Source: Kitasatospora xanthocidica
GTDB taxonomy: Bacteria; Actinomycetota; Actinomycetes; Streptomycetales; Streptomycetaceae
NCBI RefSeq assembly: GCF_014656195.1
Contig: NZ_BNBY01000050.1
Location: 1-42,276 of the forward strand
DNA length: 42,276 nt
Direction of reading: 5' to 3'
The notes beneath the pieces were generated by a model. It was given only the letters and a program-made list of their open reading frames with translations, was not told the origin of the DNA and searched no databases. Within the stretch, counting starts at the first letter, position 1, and the number at the start of each line of letters is the position of its first letter. Positions 23,144-30,835 of this stretch are shown in pieces. A program made the position numbers and the translations under genes.

Positions 23144-24112
23144 ATGCGCATACTGGTCATGGGCGGTACCAAGTTCGTCGGACTCCACTTCGCCGAAGCG
23201 GCCCTCGCCGCCGGTCACGAGGTCACCGTGCTGCACCGGGGAAAGTCCGGTGCCGGGCTGCTCCCCGAGGCCACCCACCTGATCGCCGACCGCGACGGCG
23301 ACCTGTCCGTCCTGCGCGGCCGCCGCTGGGACGCCACCGTCGACGTCAGCGCCTACTTCCCGCGCCAGGTACGGGACTTGGCCGCCGCGCTCGACCCGGG
23401 CGCCGCCGGTCGCTACCTCCTGGTCTCCTCCATGGCGGTGTACGACACCCCGGCCGCCCCGGGCTTCACCGAGGACTCCCCACTGCGGCCCGCCGACGGC
23501 CCGGAGGCCGACACGCTCACCGGCCAGACCTACGGCGTCCTCAAGGTCCAGTGCGAGCGCGCCGCCCGGCAGGCCTTCGGCCCCGGCACGCTGCTGGTGC
23601 GCCCGACGTACGTGATCGGCCCGCACGACTACACCCGCCGGTTCGACTACTGGGTGCGGCGCCTGGCCGCCGGCGGCGAGGTCCTGGCCCCGGGGCGGCC
23701 CGACGCCCCGATCCAGGTGGTCGACGCCCGCGACCTCGCCGCCTGGATGCTCGCCCTGCTGGCCGGAAACGCCTCCGGCGCCTACCACGCCGCCACCGCC
23801 CCACCGTTCGGCATGGGCGACCTCCTCGACGCCGTCGCCGCCGCGGTCGCCCCGGCCGGGACCACCGTCACCTGGGTGGCCGAGGACTTCCTGCGCGCGG
23901 CCGGCGTCCCGGAGCGCGCGCTGCCGCTGTGGCCCACCGACCCCCGGACCCGGGCCACCAGCACCGGCGACCCGGCCGCCGCCCTCGCCACCGGACTCGT
24001 GCTCCGCCCGGTGGCCGACACCGCCCGGGACATCGGCGCGTTCGAGCCACTGCCGGAGACGCTGACCCCCGGACGGGAGGCGGAGCTCCTGGCCGCCTGG
24101 CACCGGCGGTAG
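23144..24112 (+). CDS. NAD-dependent epimerase/dehydratase (extended SDR)
   Basis: The 322-residue protein has the Rossmann opening RILVMGGTKFVGLHFAEAAL (GGTKFVG at 7-13 is the dinucleotide loop). The catalytic pair is Tyr and Lys in QTYGVLKVQCE, preceded by Ser in YLLVSSMAVYDT. This is the atypical/extended SDR type often annotated as NAD-dependent epimerase or reductase; the substrate is likely a sugar nucleotide or similar metabolite. No ribosome site precedes ATG 23144, while a -10-like box lies directly upstream, suggesting a leaderless message. It converges with the aldo/keto reductase, with a strong terminator between. Confidence 0.88.
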   Translation: MRILVMGGTKFVGLHFAEAALAAGHEVTVLHRGKSGAGLLPEATHLIADRDGDLSVLRGRRWDATVDVSAYFPRQVRDLAAALDPGAAGRYLLVSSMAVYDTPAAPGFTEDSPLRPADGPEADTLTGQTYGVLKVQCERAARQAFGPGTLLVRPTYVIGPHDYTRRFDYWVRRLAAGGEVLAPGRPDAPIQVVDARDLAAWMLALLAGNASGAYHAATAPPFGMGDLLDAVAAAVAPAGTTVTWVAEDFLRAAGVPERALPLWPTDPRTRATSTGDPAAALATGLVLRPVADTARDIGAFEPLPETLTPGREAELLAAWHRR

Positions 24113-24232
24113 CCGCTCCCGCGCCGGGCGGCCGCGCCCGCCTTCTGCCGCGCCCACCTTCGGCCACGCCCACCGGAGCCGAGCCCCGCTCCCCCGAACC
24201 GCTGTGCGCCACCGGCCCCACAGCGCCTCGCC

Positions 24233-24265
24233 GGCCCCGGCCCGGACATCTCCCGGGCCGGGGCC
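24233..24265. terminator. strong bidirectional terminator
   Basis: Perfect 13-base arms GGCCCCGGCCCGG (24233-24245) and CCGGGCCGGGGCC (24253-24265) with a 7-base loop (ACATCTC). It lies between the convergent epimerase and aldo/keto reductase genes. Confidence 0.85.
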
Positions 24266-24279
24266 TTCGGGTCCGTCCT

Positions 24280-24333
24280 CGAACCCCCGTCGTGCGCTCG
24301 GAAGGCGGGCGGGGGTTCGCAGACGGGCCCGAG
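24280..24333 (-). repeat. interspersed intergenic element, copy B, with hairpin
   Basis: GGGGGTTCGCAGACGGGCCC plus GAG (24311-24333) matches copies at 15082 and 41541. In this copy the end also pairs with an upstream CGAACCCCCG (24280-24289 with 24310-24319), giving a 10-base hairpin with a 20-base loop. The element starts 17 bases past the aldo/keto reductase stop. Confidence 0.7.
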
Positions 24334-24350
24334 GTCCTGTCCGCTCGCCC

Positions 24351-25436
24351 TCAGCCCGCCAGCGGCGGGTTGAGGCGGGCGAAGGCCTCCTGGCGGCGGT
24401 ACGGGAAGTACGGGTAGGGGGCCGTGCGGGTGCTGGCGGCGTCGAGGCGGGCGACCTGGTCGTCGGTCAGCGACCAGCCGACCGCGCCGAGGTTCTGGCG
24501 CAGCTGCTCCTCGTTGCGGGCGCCGATGATGACCGAGGAGACGGTCGGGCGGCGCAGCAGCCAGTTGATGGCGATCTGCGGAACCGTGCGGCCGGTCTCG
24601 GCGGCGATCCCGTCCAGCACGTCGACCACCCGGTAGAACAGCTCCTCCTCGACCGGCGGGCCGTAGTCGGCGGTGTCGTGCAGCCGGCTGCCGGCCGGGA
24701 GGGGCTGCCCGCGCCGAATGCGGCCGGTGAGGCGGCCCCAGCCGAGCGGGCTCCAGACCAGGGCGCCCACGCCCTCCTCCTCGGCGAGCGGCATCAGCTC
24801 CCACTCGTAGTCGCGCCCGACGAGGGAGTAGTAGACCTGGTGCGCGGCGTAGCGGGGGCGGCCGTGGCGGTCGGCGAGGGCGAGGGACTTCATCAGCTGC
24901 CAGCCGGAGAAGTTGGAGACGCCGGTGTAGCGGATCTTGCCGGCCCGGACCAGGTCCTCCAGGGTGGCGAGCACCTCCTCGATCGGGGTGCCCGCGTCGT
25001 AGGCGTGCAGCTGGAAGAGGTCCAGGTAGTCCGTGCCGAGGCGGCGCAGCGCGTCGTCCACGGACCGGGTGAGGCGGGCGCGGGAGGTGCCGGCGTCCTG
25101 GGGGCCGTCGCCGGTGGGCAGACCGGCCTTGGTGGAGATGAGCACCTGGTCGCGGCGGCCGCGGACGGCCTGGCCGAGCACCTCCTCGGAGGCGCCGTCG
25201 GAGTACACGTCGGCGGTGTCGAAGAGGGTGACGCCGGCGTCGACGGCGATGTCGAGGAGGCGGCGGGCCTCCTGGACGTCGGTGGTGCCCCAGGCCCCGA
25301 ACAGCGGGCCGCGGCCGCCGAAGGTGCCGGTGCCGAGGCTGAGCGCGGGGACCTTGAGTCCGGACGCGCCGAGGCGGCGGTATTCCATGTCGGTGCTGGC
25401 GGTGCTGGCGGTGCTGGCGGTGCTGGCGGTGCCCAT
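24351..25436 (-). CDS. aldo/keto reductase
   Basis: The 361-residue NADPH-dependent oxidoreductase has the TIM-barrel family residues: Asp and Tyr78 in LFDTADVYSDGA, Lys in LISTKAGLP and His in DLFQLHAYD. The cofactor end is VIIGARNEEQLRQNLGAVGW. The N-terminus carries four tandem Ala-Ser-Thr units encoded by 9-bp repeats (25391-25430) just before MEYRRLG, the usual family start. The ATG at 25436 follows GGGGAG at good spacing, so the repeat is translated unless an internal ATG is used. It is divergent from a TetR regulator, with two near-identical operators in the spacer, so it is very likely that regulator's target. Confidence 0.93.
   Translation of the reverse strand: MGTASTASTASTASTDMEYRRLGASGLKVPALSLGTGTFGGRGPLFGAWGTTDVQEARRLLDIAVDAGVTLFDTADVYSDGASEEVLGQAVRGRRDQVLISTKAGLPTGDGPQDAGTSRARLTRSVDDALRRLGTDYLDLFQLHAYDAGTPIEEVLATLEDLVRAGKIRYTGVSNFSGWQLMKSLALADRHGRPRYAAHQVYYSLVGRDYEWELMPLAEEEGVGALVWSPLGWGRLTGRIRRGQPLPAGSRLHDTADYGPPVEEELFYRVVDVLDGIAAETGRTVPQIAINWLLRRPTVSSVIIGARNEEQLRQNLGAVGWSLTDDQVARLDAASTRTAPYPYFPYRRQEAFARLNPPLAG
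25391..25430 (-). repeat. 9-bp tandem repeat at the 5' end of the aldo/keto reductase
   Basis: The plus strand reads GGTGCTGGC four times with a partial fifth copy. The repeat encodes an Ala-Ser-Thr array at the extreme N-terminus; copy number changes would not shift the frame. Confidence 0.85.
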
Positions 25437-25458
25437 GACTGTTCTCCCCTCGAAGCCC

Positions 25459-25482
25459 CTAATGGGACTCCCGTTCCGTTAG
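25459..25482. promoter_or_regulatory. TetR operator 1
   Basis: CTAATGGGAC-TCCCG-TTCCGTTAG is an imperfect palindrome (CTAAYGG...CCGTTAG) and matches the second site at 25514. The TAGGAT at 25480-25485 overlaps its end and looks like a -10 box for the tetR direction. Confidence 0.7.
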
Positions 25483-25513
25483 GATGGGATCGAAGCTAGC
25501 AGACTCCCTCGAC

Positions 25514-25537
25514 CTAATGGAACAGGAATCCCGTTAA
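25514..25537. promoter_or_regulatory. TetR operator 2, at the tetR start codon
   Basis: CTAATGGAAC, five bases, then ATCCCGTTAA: the outer CTAATGG and CCGTTA arms and the 24-base length are those of operator 1. The last base is the A of the tetR ATG, so binding would block tetR itself. Confidence 0.7.
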
Positions 25538-26166
25538 TGACCACCGATCCCGCCGACCCCTCCACCCCCGGCACCGTCCGCCCCGGCGGCCGGACCGCCC
25601 GGGTGCGTGCCGCCGTCCTGCGGGCCGCCGAGGACGCCCTGGTCGAGCACGGCTTCAGCGGCCTCGACCTCGGTGACATCGCCCAGCGGGCCGAGGTCGG
25701 CCGCACCACCGTCTACCGCCGCTGGGGCAGCACCACCGCCCTGGTCGCCGACCTGCTCACGGACATGGCGGAGCAGTCCCTGCCGCGCACGCACAGCGGC
25801 TCCCTCGCCGAGGACCTGCGGGCCAACGCCCGGCTCGTCCAGCGCACCCTGGCCGACCCCCGACAGGGCGCGCTGTTCCGCGCGGTCATCGTCGCGGCGC
25901 ACTGCGACGCGGACACCGCCGAGGCGCTGCGGCACTTCTACCGGCGCCGGGTGGCGGAGTGGGCGCCGTGCGTCACCGAGGCCGTCGAACGCGGCGAACT
26001 CCCCCCGGACACCGACGCGCCGGAGGTCGTCCGGGCGGTCTCGGCGCCGCTCTACTACCGGATGCTGACCACCGCCGAACCGCTGGACGAAGCCGCCGCC
26101 GACCGCGCCGCGGCCGCCGCCGAGGCCGCCGCGCGCGCCGGGGCGTACCGGAGCGGCCGGGCCTGA
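25537..26166 (+). CDS. TetR-family transcriptional regulator
   Basis: The 209-residue regulator has the N-terminal helix-turn-helix at about residues 20-65 (VRAAVLRAAEDALVEHGFSG, DIAQRAEVGRTTVYRRWGST) and a C-terminal ligand domain ending in an Ala-rich helix. The C-terminal domain resembles the TetR_C_11/AcrR-like group by its LTDMAEQSLPRTHSGSLAED stretch. Two copies of a CTAATGG/CCGTTA palindrome lie upstream, one touching its ATG, so it probably represses itself and the divergent aldo/keto reductase. The inducer is unknown; a reactive aldehyde or ketone handled by the reductase would be the natural guess. Confidence 0.93.
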   Translation: MTTDPADPSTPGTVRPGGRTARVRAAVLRAAEDALVEHGFSGLDLGDIAQRAEVGRTTVYRRWGSTTALVADLLTDMAEQSLPRTHSGSLAEDLRANARLVQRTLADPRQGALFRAVIVAAHCDADTAEALRHFYRRRVAEWAPCVTEAVERGELPPDTDAPEVVRAVSAPLYYRMLTTAEPLDEAAADRAAAAAEAAARAGAYRSGRA

Positions 26167-26175
26167 ACACGCGAA

Positions 26176-26207
26176 CGGCCGCACAACGGCGGTGCGTTGT
26201 GCGGCCG
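26176..26207. terminator. strong bidirectional terminator
   Basis: Perfect 12-base arms CGGCCGCACAAC (26176-26187) and GTTGTGCGGCCG (26196-26207) with an 8-base loop, between the convergent tetR and SUKH-like genes. Confidence 0.88.
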
Positions 26208-26234
26208 CGGGACGCGGGACGCGCAGAGCGGTGC

Positions 26235-26852
26235 TCAGCTCTCGTCGGACTCCTCGGGCTCCTCGTACTCCTCCCGCAGGTTCTCGACCACGCCGTGCCA
26301 GAGGTCCGACTCGTCCGGCCCCTGCCTCAACTCCTCCAGCAGCGCGACGAATTCGTCCAGCGCCGCCTTCGCGTCCCCGCCGGTGATCCGCTCCTCGAAG
26401 CGGGTCAGCAGCGCCAGCGCGCCGATCAGCGCGGGCAGCGAGTCGGCCGCCCAGCCGCCCTCGCCGCTCCCGTGGTCCCAGCCGTCCGGGTTGTAGATCC
26501 GCACGGCCCCGGATCCGGCGTCGACCATCAGGTGCAGCACGCCGACCGTCCCGACGCAGTACCCCCAGGCGGCCGGCGGGGTGTCGTCGTCCGGGGTGCG
26601 GTTGCCGAACAGCTCGTCGAGGTCCGCCTCCCACATCCCGCGCCCGGGCAGGCCGGTCGAGTCGTAGTCGAGGAGGTCGAGCCCGACGGCCGGGACGCCG
26701 ACCCCGGCCAGGAAGGCCCGGGCGCCGGGCGACTCCAGGCGTTCGGGCAGCGCCTCGGGCCGCCAGAGCGCGCCCGGGCCGAAGCAGGACTCCAGCCAGG
26801 CCGCGTCGGGGTTGCGGGCGGCGGCGAGCAGCTCGGCGGTGGGCGTGGTCAT
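26235..26852 (-). CDS. SUKH-like (SMI1/KNR4 superfamily) protein
   Basis: The 205-residue protein shows features of the SUKH-4 group: LWRPEALPERLESPGARAFL followed by GVPAVGLDLLDY near the N-terminus, a central WGYCVGTVGVLHLMVDAGSG and IYNPDGWDHGSG, and a highly acidic C-terminal tail. SUKH proteins often serve as immunity proteins against polymorphic nuclease or deaminase toxins. No toxin gene lies beside this one, so it is an orphan or has another role. ATG 26852 follows GGGGGAGACGCACCG at workable spacing. The family call is moderate. Confidence 0.65.
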   Translation of the reverse strand: MTTPTAELLAAARNPDAAWLESCFGPGALWRPEALPERLESPGARAFLAGVGVPAVGLDLLDYDSTGLPGRGMWEADLDELFGNRTPDDDTPPAAWGYCVGTVGVLHLMVDAGSGAVRIYNPDGWDHGSGEGGWAADSLPALIGALALLTRFEERITGGDAKAALDEFVALLEELRQGPDESDLWHGVVENLREEYEEPEESDES

Positions 26853-26916
26853 CGGTGCGTCTCCCCCGGTCGGAACGGTGTACCGGCGCCATTCAAGCGC
26901 ACGCCACCGACGGCGA

Positions 26917-26946
26917 GGGCCGCCGGGGGCGCACCCCCGACGGCCC
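26917..26946. terminator. terminator behind the TerD gene
   Basis: Arms GGGCCGCCGGGGG (26917-26929) and CCCCCGACGGCCC (26934-26946) pair with one mismatch around a 4-base loop, downstream of the minus-strand TerD gene. Confidence 0.8.
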
Positions 26947-26981
26947 GTCCGCGTCCGCGGTACGACGGCTCAGCGGCCGTC

Positions 26982-28052
26982 CTACTCGTAGTAGTTGTTG
27001 ACGATCACCTCGGGGTCGTCGTCGAAGGCCTCGTTGAGCAGCGCGCCGCCGACCAGGCCCGCCGCGCCCGCGCCGATCAGCGCACCGGCGCCGAAGCGCC
27101 GGCCGCCGCCCTGACCCTGCTGGTCGGGCGCCTGCGGGTAACCCTGCTGCGGATAGCCCTGCTGGGGGTAACCCTGCTGCGGGTACCCGGGCTGCTGGAC
27201 GGGCTGCGGGTAGCCCTGCTGCGGGGTGTAGAACGGCGGGACGGTGGTCTGCACCCGCTGGGCGCAGGCGACGCAGGTCTCGATCTGGCGCGGCACGCCC
27301 CACTGCGGCGACCAGAGCACGGCCGTCGTGCCGGCGCCGTGCGAGGGGTCGAAGAAACACGTCACGGGGGAACTCCCTGTCAGAGGCTGGGTCTGCGGTA
27401 CGGCGGGCACGGCGGCGGGCACCACCGGCGCGGGCGGCGCGGAGGGCAGCGCGGGCTTCACGGGAGCCGGAGCCGATGCCGCAGCCGGAGCCGGCTGCAG
27501 GACGTCCACCCCGAAGTCCGCGGCGATGCCCGCGAGCCCCGCGGCGTACCCCTGCCCGACCGCCCGGAACTTCCAGTCCGCGCCGTGCCGGTACAGCTCG
27601 CCGAACACCATCGCCGTCTCGCTGCCCGCCTCCGGCGCCACGTCGTAGCGGGCCACCTCGGTGCCGCCGTCCGGGTCGGTGATCCGGACGTACGCGCTGC
27701 GGACCTGCCCGAAGCTCTGGCGCCGCTGCGCCGCGTCGTAGATCGCCACCGCGAAGACGATCTTCTCCACACCGGCGGAGACCTCCGCGAGCCGGACCTC
27801 GATCTGCTCGCGGTCGGCGCCGCCGCCGGAGCCGCCCTGGTGGCGGACCGAGCCGTCCGGGCTGCGCAGGTTGTTGAAGAAGACGAAGTTCTGGTCCGAG
27901 CCGACCTTCCCGTCCGCCCCGCAGAGCAGCGCGCTGGCGTCCAGGTCGTACCCGGCCCCGGCCGTCCAGCCGAGACCGACCCGGATCACCGCCAGCCCGG
28001 GGGCCTGCTTGCCCAGGGAGACGTTGCCGCCCTTCGTCAGGGCCACACTCAT
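26982..28052 (-). CDS. TerD-family protein with Cys motif and GYPQQ repeat tail
   Basis: The 356-residue protein begins with a TerD domain (residues 1-185): SVALTKGGNVSLGKQAPGL, YDLDASALLCGADGKV and FVFFNNLRSPDGSVRHQG. The usual acidic calcium loop is partly replaced by GGSGGGADRE. After a Pro/Ala linker come Cys in VTCFFDPSHG and Cys-x-x-Cys in ETCVACAQRV, a partial zinc-ribbon-like signature. Then follow about five GYPQQ-type repeats and a Gly/Ala hydrophobic segment (FGAGALIGAGAAGLVGGALL) ending in DDDPEVIVNNYYE. It could be tethered to the membrane. TerD proteins take part in tellurite and general stress resistance. ATG 28052 has the strong ribosome site GGAGGAAG. Confidence 0.9.
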   Translation of the reverse strand: MSVALTKGGNVSLGKQAPGLAVIRVGLGWTAGAGYDLDASALLCGADGKVGSDQNFVFFNNLRSPDGSVRHQGGSGGGADREQIEVRLAEVSAGVEKIVFAVAIYDAAQRRQSFGQVRSAYVRITDPDGGTEVARYDVAPEAGSETAMVFGELYRHGADWKFRAVGQGYAAGLAGIAADFGVDVLQPAPAAASAPAPVKPALPSAPPAPVVPAAVPAVPQTQPLTGSSPVTCFFDPSHGAGTTAVLWSPQWGVPRQIETCVACAQRVQTTVPPFYTPQQGYPQPVQQPGYPQQGYPQQGYPQQGYPQAPDQQGQGGGRRFGAGALIGAGAAGLVGGALLNEAFDDDPEVIVNNYYE

Positions 28053-28176
28053 GGGACTTCCTCCACCGTACGAGTACCGCTGTTCGAGTACGACAACGCT
28101 GTAGAACTCGTGCCGGTTCCCGGCCCCGCCGTCAAGGTCGCGTCAGTGCCGGGCCGGTCGCGGACCGGTGCCCGGA
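28053..28176 (-). promoter_or_regulatory. leader of the TerD gene with direct repeats
   Basis: CGAGTAC occurs twice (28071-28077 and 28085-28091), with starts 14 bases apart, in a less GC-rich stretch just upstream of the TerD ribosome site. The spacing suggests a regulator or sigma-factor site, but I cannot name it. Confidence 0.4.
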
Positions 28177-29409
28177 TCAGTACCGGACGGGGAGTTCCAG
28201 AAGGCCGCGGGCGCGCAGGGTGGGACGGTGGCGCAGCCGCTCGACCGGGGCGTCGAGGGCGAGGCGGGGGAAGCGGCGCAGCAGGGCGGTCAGCGCGACG
28301 GCGGTCTCCATCCGGGCCAGCGGCGCGCCGAGGCAGTAGTGGATGCCGTGGCCGAGGGCGAGGTGGCCGTTCTCCCGGCGGCGCAGGTCGAGCCGGTCGG
28401 GGTCGGCGAACTGCTCGGGGTCGCGGTTGGCGGAGCCGAGGGCGAGCAGCACGGTCTCCCCGGCCGGGACGGTGACGCCGCCGATGGTGACGGGCTCGCG
28501 CGCGAAGCGGCGGATGGCCAGCGGGGCGGGGCCGTCGAAGCGGGCGAACTCCTCGACGGCGCCGTCGATCAGCTCCGGTTCGGCGCGCAGGGCGGCGAGC
28601 TGCTCGGGGTGGGTGAGCAGGGCGAGGACGGCGTTGGCGATGAGGTGGACGGTGTTCTCGTAGCCGGCGAAGAGGATGAGGAAGGCGAGCGAGGTCAGCT
28701 CGTCCTCGCTGAGCCGGTCACCGCCCTCCCCCTCCCGAACGTCCCGGACCTCGGGCTCGCCCTCTCCCCGCTCGTCCCGGACGGCGATCAGGTCGGAGAG
28801 CAGGTCGTCGCCGGGCGCGGTGCGCTTGCGCTCGATCAGCCCGGTGAAGAAGCCGAGCATCGCCTTGACCGCGGCGCGGGCCGCCTCCGGGCGGTCGGGG
28901 TCGGGGGTGATCAGGCTGTCGGTCCAGGCGCGGAAGTCGTGCCGGTCGTCCTCGGGGACGCCGAGCAGGTCGCAGATGACGGTGATCGGCAGCGGCGCGG
29001 CGTACGCGGCGAGCAGGTCGGCGCGGCCGGCCGGGGCCATGGAGTCGAGCAGCTGCTCGGCGACCTTCTCGACCGGGGCGCGCAGGGCGGCGATCCGGCG
29101 CGGGGTGAAGGCCCGGGAGACCAGGCGGCGGATCCGGGTGTGGTCGGGCGGGTCCATGTTGAGCAGGTTGGCGTCCAGCGCGGGCGGCAGCGCGAAGCCG
29201 CGGTAGTTGCCGGGGGCGGCGTGGGCCTTGTCGAGGGCGAGCCGCGGGTCGGCGAGGGCCTGGCGCACGTCGGGGTAGCGGGTCACCAGCCAGAACGGCA
29301 GGCCGTCCGGGCCGACGAGCCGGTGGACGGGCGCGTCGGCGCGCAGCCGGGTGTAGCCGCCGTACGGGTCGGCCACCAGGGACGTCAGGGAGAGCTCGGG
29401 CGCTGTCAC
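28177..29409 (-). CDS. cytochrome P450
   Basis: The 410-residue soluble bacterial P450 (CYP107-like class) has I-helix AGYENTVHL, K-helix EEFARF supplying the ExxR pair, and heme loop ALGHGIHYCLGAPLAR with thiolate ligand Cys359. Two things are unusual. Position 352, normally Phe in the FGHGIHxC signature, is Leu. An acidic insertion (ERGEGEPEVRDVREGEGGDR) lies before the I helix. GTG 29409 is used, without a clear ribosome site. No ferredoxin gene or biosynthetic cluster adjoins it, so the substrate cannot be inferred. It is divergent from the secreted peptidase-like gene. Confidence 0.93.
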   Translation of the reverse strand: MTAPELSLTSLVADPYGGYTRLRADAPVHRLVGPDGLPFWLVTRYPDVRQALADPRLALDKAHAAPGNYRGFALPPALDANLLNMDPPDHTRIRRLVSRAFTPRRIAALRAPVEKVAEQLLDSMAPAGRADLLAAYAAPLPITVICDLLGVPEDDRHDFRAWTDSLITPDPDRPEAARAAVKAMLGFFTGLIERKRTAPGDDLLSDLIAVRDERGEGEPEVRDVREGEGGDRLSEDELTSLAFLILFAGYENTVHLIANAVLALLTHPEQLAALRAEPELIDGAVEEFARFDGPAPLAIRRFAREPVTIGGVTVPAGETVLLALGSANRDPEQFADPDRLDLRRRENGHLALGHGIHYCLGAPLARMETAVALTALLRRFPRLALDAPVERLRHRPTLRARGLLELPVRY

Positions 29410-29483
29410 CCGCTCAGCGTACGGGCACGGGTTCGGCGTACGGGCCGCGCGACGGCGCTCTGGCGGGGCGTCAGGTCCGGACC

Positions 29484-29489
29484 TATTGT
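29484..29489 (+). promoter_or_regulatory. -10 box, possibly leaderless start of the peptidase-like gene
   Basis: TATTGT lies 8 bases before ATG 29498; CTGGCG stands 18 bases further upstream as a weak -35. It resembles the gntR promoter in the same window. Confidence 0.35.
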
Positions 29490-29497
29490 CAGGTGAC

Positions 29498-30760
29498 ATG
29501 ACACTTATACGCCGTACCGCCGGCCTGGCCGCCGCCCTGACCGGAACGCTCGTCGCGCTGCTGGCCCCGGCCGCCGCCCAGGCCGCCCCGGCCGGCTGCC
29601 GCACCGCCGTCACGGCGGCCCCGGACGCCGAGCAGGCCCGCCTCCAGGACACCCGCACGGCCGCCTTCACCGAGCGGTCCGGCCTGGGCGACCTGCTCCG
29701 CGGCTTCCCCGCCGCCCTCTGCTCCGCCCGCACCCCCCACCGCGCCGAGCGGGTGGTGGACGCCTGGGGCCGGGCCCTGTGGCAGGCCGGCGTCGACCGC
29801 GCCCAGGGCCGGCGCCCCGGCGGCGAACTGCCCGCCCTCGACGACCGCCCGCTGTACTGGACCAGGCTCGCCATGACCGTCCAACTGGACGGCTGGCAGC
29901 CCGGGTTCACCGTCGACCGGGCCGGGCTGCGGGCCCGCTTCGAGGACGCCTCGCGCGGCCTCGCGGACGGCTTCGGCGCCGCCCGCGGGATCCGGCGGAT
30001 CTTCGTCAGCGGCTTCGACCCGTTCGGCCTGGACACCGAGCCGCGCCGCGCCAACCCCTCCGGCGCGGCCGTCCTCCAGCTGAACGGACGGCGGATCACC
30101 CTCGCCGACGGCAGCACCGCCGAGGTGCGGGCCATCGTCCTGCCGGTCCGCTACGGCGACTTCGACCGGGGCATGGTGGAGCGCGCCTTCGGCCCGCACC
30201 TGGTGCCCGGCGGCCCGCAGTCCGCCGACCTGATCACCAGCATCAGCCAGGGCTACCCCGGCCTGTTCACCCTGGAGGCCTGGGCCGGACGCGCCCGCTC
30301 CGCCGACCCGTACCCCGACAACGTCGGCGCGCTCTCCGGCGGCACGACCAGCCACCCGGTCGACGCCCCCGGCCTGGCCGACGGGCCCCAGTTCATCCGC
30401 ACCACGCTGCCGACCGACGCCATGACGGCCGTCCAGCAGCCCTACCCGGTGCTGCTCAACACGCCCGTCACCGAGATCCCGGCGGGCGCCACCGACCCCG
30501 TGGAGCGCGCCGACGGGCCCACCCCGGGCTCCCGCGCGGTCGCCGGCGGAGGCGGCGGCTACCTCTCCAACGAGGTCGCCTACCGCTCCAACCGCCTCCG
30601 CCTCGAACTCGCCCCCGGCCTCCCCGGCGGCCACCTCCACACCCCGGTCCTCACCGGCCTGCCGGCGGACGGGAACCTGCTCACCGCCCCGGAGTTCGAG
30701 CAGAACGAGGCGGCCATCGCCGACCAGGTCCGGGCCGTCCTGAGCAGCGCCCGGCTCTGA
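29498..30760 (+). CDS. secreted pyroglutamyl-peptidase-like protein, catalytic Cys replaced by Ser
   Basis: The 420-residue protein has a signal peptide (RRTAGLAAALTGTLVALLAP, cleavage near AQAAPA) and a domain like pyroglutamyl peptidase I (family C15). Visible landmarks are IFVSGFDPFGLDTEPRRANP, Glu260 in FTLEAWAG followed by PYPDN, and His381 in GGHLHTP. The nucleophile position in the family reads YxCN; here GGYLSNEV places Ser357 (TCC) there. The protein is therefore either a serine variant or inactive as a cysteine peptidase. It is also about twice the length of cytoplasmic Pcp enzymes, with about 150 extra N-terminal residues. A terminator follows the stop. Confidence 0.85.
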   Translation: MTLIRRTAGLAAALTGTLVALLAPAAAQAAPAGCRTAVTAAPDAEQARLQDTRTAAFTERSGLGDLLRGFPAALCSARTPHRAERVVDAWGRALWQAGVDRAQGRRPGGELPALDDRPLYWTRLAMTVQLDGWQPGFTVDRAGLRARFEDASRGLADGFGAARGIRRIFVSGFDPFGLDTEPRRANPSGAAVLQLNGRRITLADGSTAEVRAIVLPVRYGDFDRGMVERAFGPHLVPGGPQSADLITSISQGYPGLFTLEAWAGRARSADPYPDNVGALSGGTTSHPVDAPGLADGPQFIRTTLPTDAMTAVQQPYPVLLNTPVTEIPAGATDPVERADGPTPGSRAVAGGGGGYLSNEVAYRSNRLRLELAPGLPGGHLHTPVLTGLPADGNLLTAPEFEQNEAAIADQVRAVLSSARL

Positions 30761-30789
30761 GCGGCGCCCGGCTCTGAGCGGCGGCGGGG

Positions 30790-30835
30790 GCGGGGGCGGG
30801 GGCGGGCCTCGGAGCAGGTCCGCCCCCGCCCCCGC
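30790..30835. terminator. very strong bidirectional terminator
   Basis: GCGGGGGCGGGGGCGG (30790-30805) and CCGCCCCCGCCCCCGC (30820-30835) are perfect 16-base arms around a 14-base loop. The right arm touches the stop codon of the pyrophosphatase gene. The GGGGGC array allows two registers. Confidence 0.85.
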
